64,000 nt of DNA from assembly GCA_017871115.1 (NCBI GenBank), contig JAFCIZ010000001.1:62001-126000 (forward strand), written 5' to 3'. Positions 60,619-64,000 of this stretch are shown one piece after another. Origin of the DNA: Cunninghamella blakesleeana. Lineage: Eukaryota; Mucoromycota; Mucoromycetes; Mucorales; Cunninghamellaceae. Below the pieces are notes generated by a model that worked only from the letters and a program-made list of their open reading frames with translations, was not told where the DNA came from and searched no databases. Made by a program: the position numbers and the translations under genes. How positions within the stretch are numbered: the first letter of the stretch is position 1; each line of letters begins with the position of its first letter.

Positions 60619-62721
60619 CTAACGTTTAGCGTCGGTGATAAAGGATTGATAGTATTTTTTAAATTGTTTCAAATCATATTGTTGAATTGCTTGACAGTAT
60701 CCTTCAGCAGTATCTCTAGGGCATTGAATAGAGGGAAAGAATACATTCATCATATATTCAAGATATTCGTTTCCTTGTTTAGTATATAATGTCTTTTGAA
60801 TGCCAGTGATTTCTCCAAAGACCTACATAAAATAATAATTATTATCACCATCATATTTTTTTATGGTTACCACTTTTTTTTCTTTTTCTTATTTTTTTAA
60901 TCGCATATTTGCTATTATTATTATTTTTATAAAACACTTACCAACATAGATTGACCATCTGCAACATTAAAAGCATTATTCATAGGAACAGAGAAGGTGA
61001 CAGGAATAAGCTCATTATATACAAATTGATCAAAACCGGGTGCTGAAGTTAGATTTTGTGGACTACTTGCAAAAGTGTTAACAAATTTAAGAAAGACACC
61101 AAATGATAGTTTTTGTGTAGTTGGATCACTATTATCCTTGCTGAAGTGAAGGATTGTTTGTAAAATGGTATTCAAATGGCCGACATTTCTTTCTGAAATT
61201 AAGATAGTTTCTAATTCTGAATTGAATAAACTGACAATAAAGTTGAGGTAAGATTTTCGAAGGTCTAGTAATAAAATTGCTTCATCAGTTCCAGAAGGAT
61301 TTGTGTTGAGAAAATCAAATACACGCTTTACAAGTGGTAATAGTAATTCATCCATCACATTGCGGATCATAGGCTAAATTAAATATAAAATAAAAAAAAA
61401 ATAGAGTATTAAGCTTGAATATCCTCCTTCTTCCTTTTGTCTCTATAATACATAATTATATATTTATTTATTTACCTTGTATTTATGAGCAATTAATCCA
61501 ATAAAAGGAAGGAAGTCTACAAGTTCAGTAATTTGGCATTCGGTTAATAAGCCATTAATAAGAGTGGGTAAATAAGGTAAAATATCAGCACCAAGACATG
61601 TAATAAATCTAGCAAAAGAAAATCTTGCTGCATCACGGACCAATTCAAATTGATTATAAGTTTGTAATACATTCAAAATGATTTCTGTTGCTTGAATAAA
61701 GATAGCAGCCCATTGTTTACTTGCTGCACCTTTAGGAATTGGTGGAAAACCTTTATGTTAAACAATGAAAAAAATGGCATATTATTAATATATATATTTT
61801 TAGTAATATTTTATTCAATTTTTTTTTTTTTTTTTTTTTACCTTTTGCAACACTACCGATTCCTAATATATAGTGATGCAATTTGATCATAAAGAGTTCA
61901 TCTTCTCCATTATAACCTTGAGCCATCGTAGTTTGAATTCCTTTCACCAAAGGTTCTAATGCGATTTGTAAGTATTCCGTTTGCTTTGTATCATCCAAAT
62001 GATCGGAAGAAATTAATACACCAACAGTTTCAAACAAGTAAAGCTGGCTATCAAAAGTAGAGGCAGCAGGTAAAGGCATACCATCGGCGGTATTAGTAAG
62101 TACAGGCACTTCAGCTTCTACTACCAATAAATCACCAAGAGAAGATAAAACCGTTTCGACATAAGGTGCTACTTTGGGTTTGAGGTTCTTTACAAAACGG
62201 TGAAATAAGTACCAACATCTTGTTCTATTTTGTTTCAAAGGGTGATGAATACCGCGTGTATCGACAAATGCTTCTAATGCTTGAGGTAAAAATTCAGGAT
62301 GGAATTCAAACAATTGATAATATCGGTTAAGATTTTCAAAGAATTGATAGTTTCCAGCAGGATGAGGGTAAGCAGAGATATCTAAAAAAAAATTATTAAT
62401 ATAAATAATAAGCGCTTAACCTTTTTTTCTCTTTAAATATATATTGTTTTATTACTTACTTGATGCCACCATTTCACGAACAAGTTCACCAAGTGGAGTT
62501 AAGATATTATTATCATTAGCATTGACAAATTGCATAGCACCTTTTGGTAATGCTTCGCCATAAGTATATAGTACATAAAGACTTAATTCTACTTCACGCC
62601 AATCAAGCTCCACTCCAGATTTATACTTATTAAAAGTTTCCATGATAACACTGTGAAGATAGCTAACATATAATTCATTATCAATTGTTGCAATATGTTC
62701 TGAAAAAATACGAAGATTCTA

Positions 62722-62752
<31 letters not shown>

Positions 62753-64000
62753 TTAAAACCAATATTAATATATTTTTTAAAAGAAGATAAATTATTGTAC
62801 ATAGAGTAAAATAAAATAAAAAATACCTTTCTTAACTCAGTGAACAAAGCTTCTTCTTCAGGTTCATCTTCATCGTTACCCCATTCTGTATCCTCATCAT
62901 ATTTCATTTTATTAGTGACAACGCTTAAAATAGATCCAAGTAATTCATGTTGTGCTGGTGTGAATGCTTGCATTGCTTTCTTCTGCTTTTTAAGCTAGTA
63001 AAATAAATAAATAAATGCAGTATGTAAAAATAAAATAAAGTAAAAAATAATTCAGCACATAAATTCAATAAATAATACTTCTATATTTCAATAAAATGTC
63101 ATATATATATATCTTACAATAGACAACACATCGTTAACAAAAGGAAAGACTGCTGTTGTGGTATCATCATATTCATCAGCCAAAAACTTAAGTAAATAAG
63201 GTGATAATTGCTCAATCAAATGCCAAGAAGTAGCTTAAAATATAAAATATAATTATTATTTTACTGGTAATCACTATTAATTTTTTAAATATATATATGA
63301 TAATAATAATAACTTCAAAATTACCTTTAGCTTCTCCTGGTACATTGTTTTCCATATTGATTTTACAAAGTTCAATTCCCAAGGCATTTGTCAATCGTGC
63401 TACGCTTTCTACAAATTCAGGTTCACTCTGTGTAACATGATGCATAATTAATAATTTTTTATTGTTTTATATTTCCTTTTGTTATTATTTGTTTGTTTTT
63501 TAAAAATTACATACCAAATCTAAACGAGAAAGCGTTTCTGTGATATTGAGCATTTGAATCATATTGAGTTTATCTAATGGTAGCATCCCTTTGCTTACAA
63601 CCTATGATATATATATAAAGCAATAGTAATAGTAATGACTTAATGATTAGTTTTTTTCTTTGAACTAGTGTTTTGGCTATTATTTTACCTCAGCCAAGCA
63701 TTCACAAGCAGCTATACGAAGATTTGAGTCTAATAATAACTCATATAAAGCACTCATCACATGATCATTGACCACAAGAGATATATCCATCCAAGCAATA
63801 TAAGCGCCAATGTTTTTAAGAGCGAGTTGAGCAATATTTGTATTTTGAGACCTAAATTCTTGTAACAATTCAAACCAATAAGCGGCCAAAAGTTGAATAT
63901 CTCCCATACGCATAGTATCTTTGATGTTGGTATTACGAACTACTTCATCACGATTTCTAGGAATATCCATACGAGCAATTTCATCGTCAATACTAATACA
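60619..64000 (-). CDS. Exportin-T (tRNA exportin, XPOT/Los1 family), C-terminal part
   Basis: Partial; the 5' end lies beyond 64000. Ten exons visible: 63689-64000, 63515-63601, 63325-63427, 63118-63233, 62827-62994, 62460-62718, 61842-62381, 61476-61750, 60942-61373 and 60619-60822, giving 831 residues. The visible start, RNTNIKDTMR followed by IGAYIAWMDISLVVNDHVMS and AACECLAEVVSKGMLPLDKL, matches exportin-T closely. Importin-beta-type HEAT helices follow (YHPLKQNRTRCWYLF-like segment HHPLKQNRTRCWYLFHRFVK; RDAARFSFARFITCLGADIL). It carries mature tRNAs out of the nucleus with Ran-GTP. The Ran-binding N-terminal CRIME region is outside the window. All ten exon junctions stay in frame. Confidence 0.93.

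Noticed and set aside
1..64000. CRISPR arrays, rRNA, tRNA, intact transposons
   Set aside because: None seen; repeats are simple-sequence or homopolymer, and I could not fold a convincing tRNA by eye. A tRNAscan-SE/Infernal run would settle small RNAs.

Overview
This is AT-rich nuclear DNA from an intron-rich fungus. Short GT-AG introns interrupt nearly every gene. Several proteins point to an early-diverging (Mucoromycota-like) lineage rather than Ascomycota or yeast: a metazoan-like phosphorylase kinase regulatory subunit, a U11/U12-65K minor-spliceosome protein, a FAR1-type DNA-binding protein, and a Medusa regulator beside an HSF-domain regulator. Intergenic DNA and introns are full of simple repeats and poly-A/poly-T tracts. 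I saw no rRNA, tRNA, CRISPR array or intact transposon. The organism is inferred from gene content only.

Layout. 1-7691 (minus): the N-terminal part of a GH15 trehalase/glucoamylase-like enzyme, then phosphorylase kinase alpha/beta, both carbohydrate-metabolism genes with GH15-type folds. 8956-9770 (plus): the Hikeshi/OPI10 Hsp70 nuclear import carrier. 10173-19499: two minus-strand secreted M28 aminopeptidase paralogues bracketing a plus-strand tandem array of three related genes of unknown family, a frameshifted small membrane-protein gene, and relict coding pieces. 19859-23355 (minus): PalA/Rim20 (BRO1 domain, pH signalling). 24739-27944 (minus): a protein with three HMG boxes. 29040-30217 (minus): a type II membrane glycosyltransferase-like protein. 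30634-34207 (plus): mitochondrial DNA polymerase gamma with a separate presequence exon. 35669-38030 and 39232-41896 (plus): an HSF-type factor and a Medusa (MedA)-like regulator. 42447-50604 (minus): a 2163-residue HEATR5/Laa1 protein. 50749-51828 (minus): a short U11/U12-65K-like protein. 52125-53361 (plus): a NAT9-like acetyltransferase. 53533-54431 (minus): an F-box protein. 54799-57254 (minus): a FAR1-domain factor. 58136-58633 (plus): a small conserved-looking protein. 60619-64000 (minus): exportin-T, running off the right edge.

Most genes are housekeeping or regulatory and unlinked in function. The accessory-looking part is 10-19.5 kb. There the aminopeptidase pair shows a 131-bp stretch of perfect identity suggesting gene conversion, and the unknown three-gene array shares an upstream AACTGCGGC element while only one copy carries an intron. 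Exon coordinates were worked out by hand from splice signals and reading-frame continuity; every complete multi-exon model below sums to a whole number of codons unless noted.
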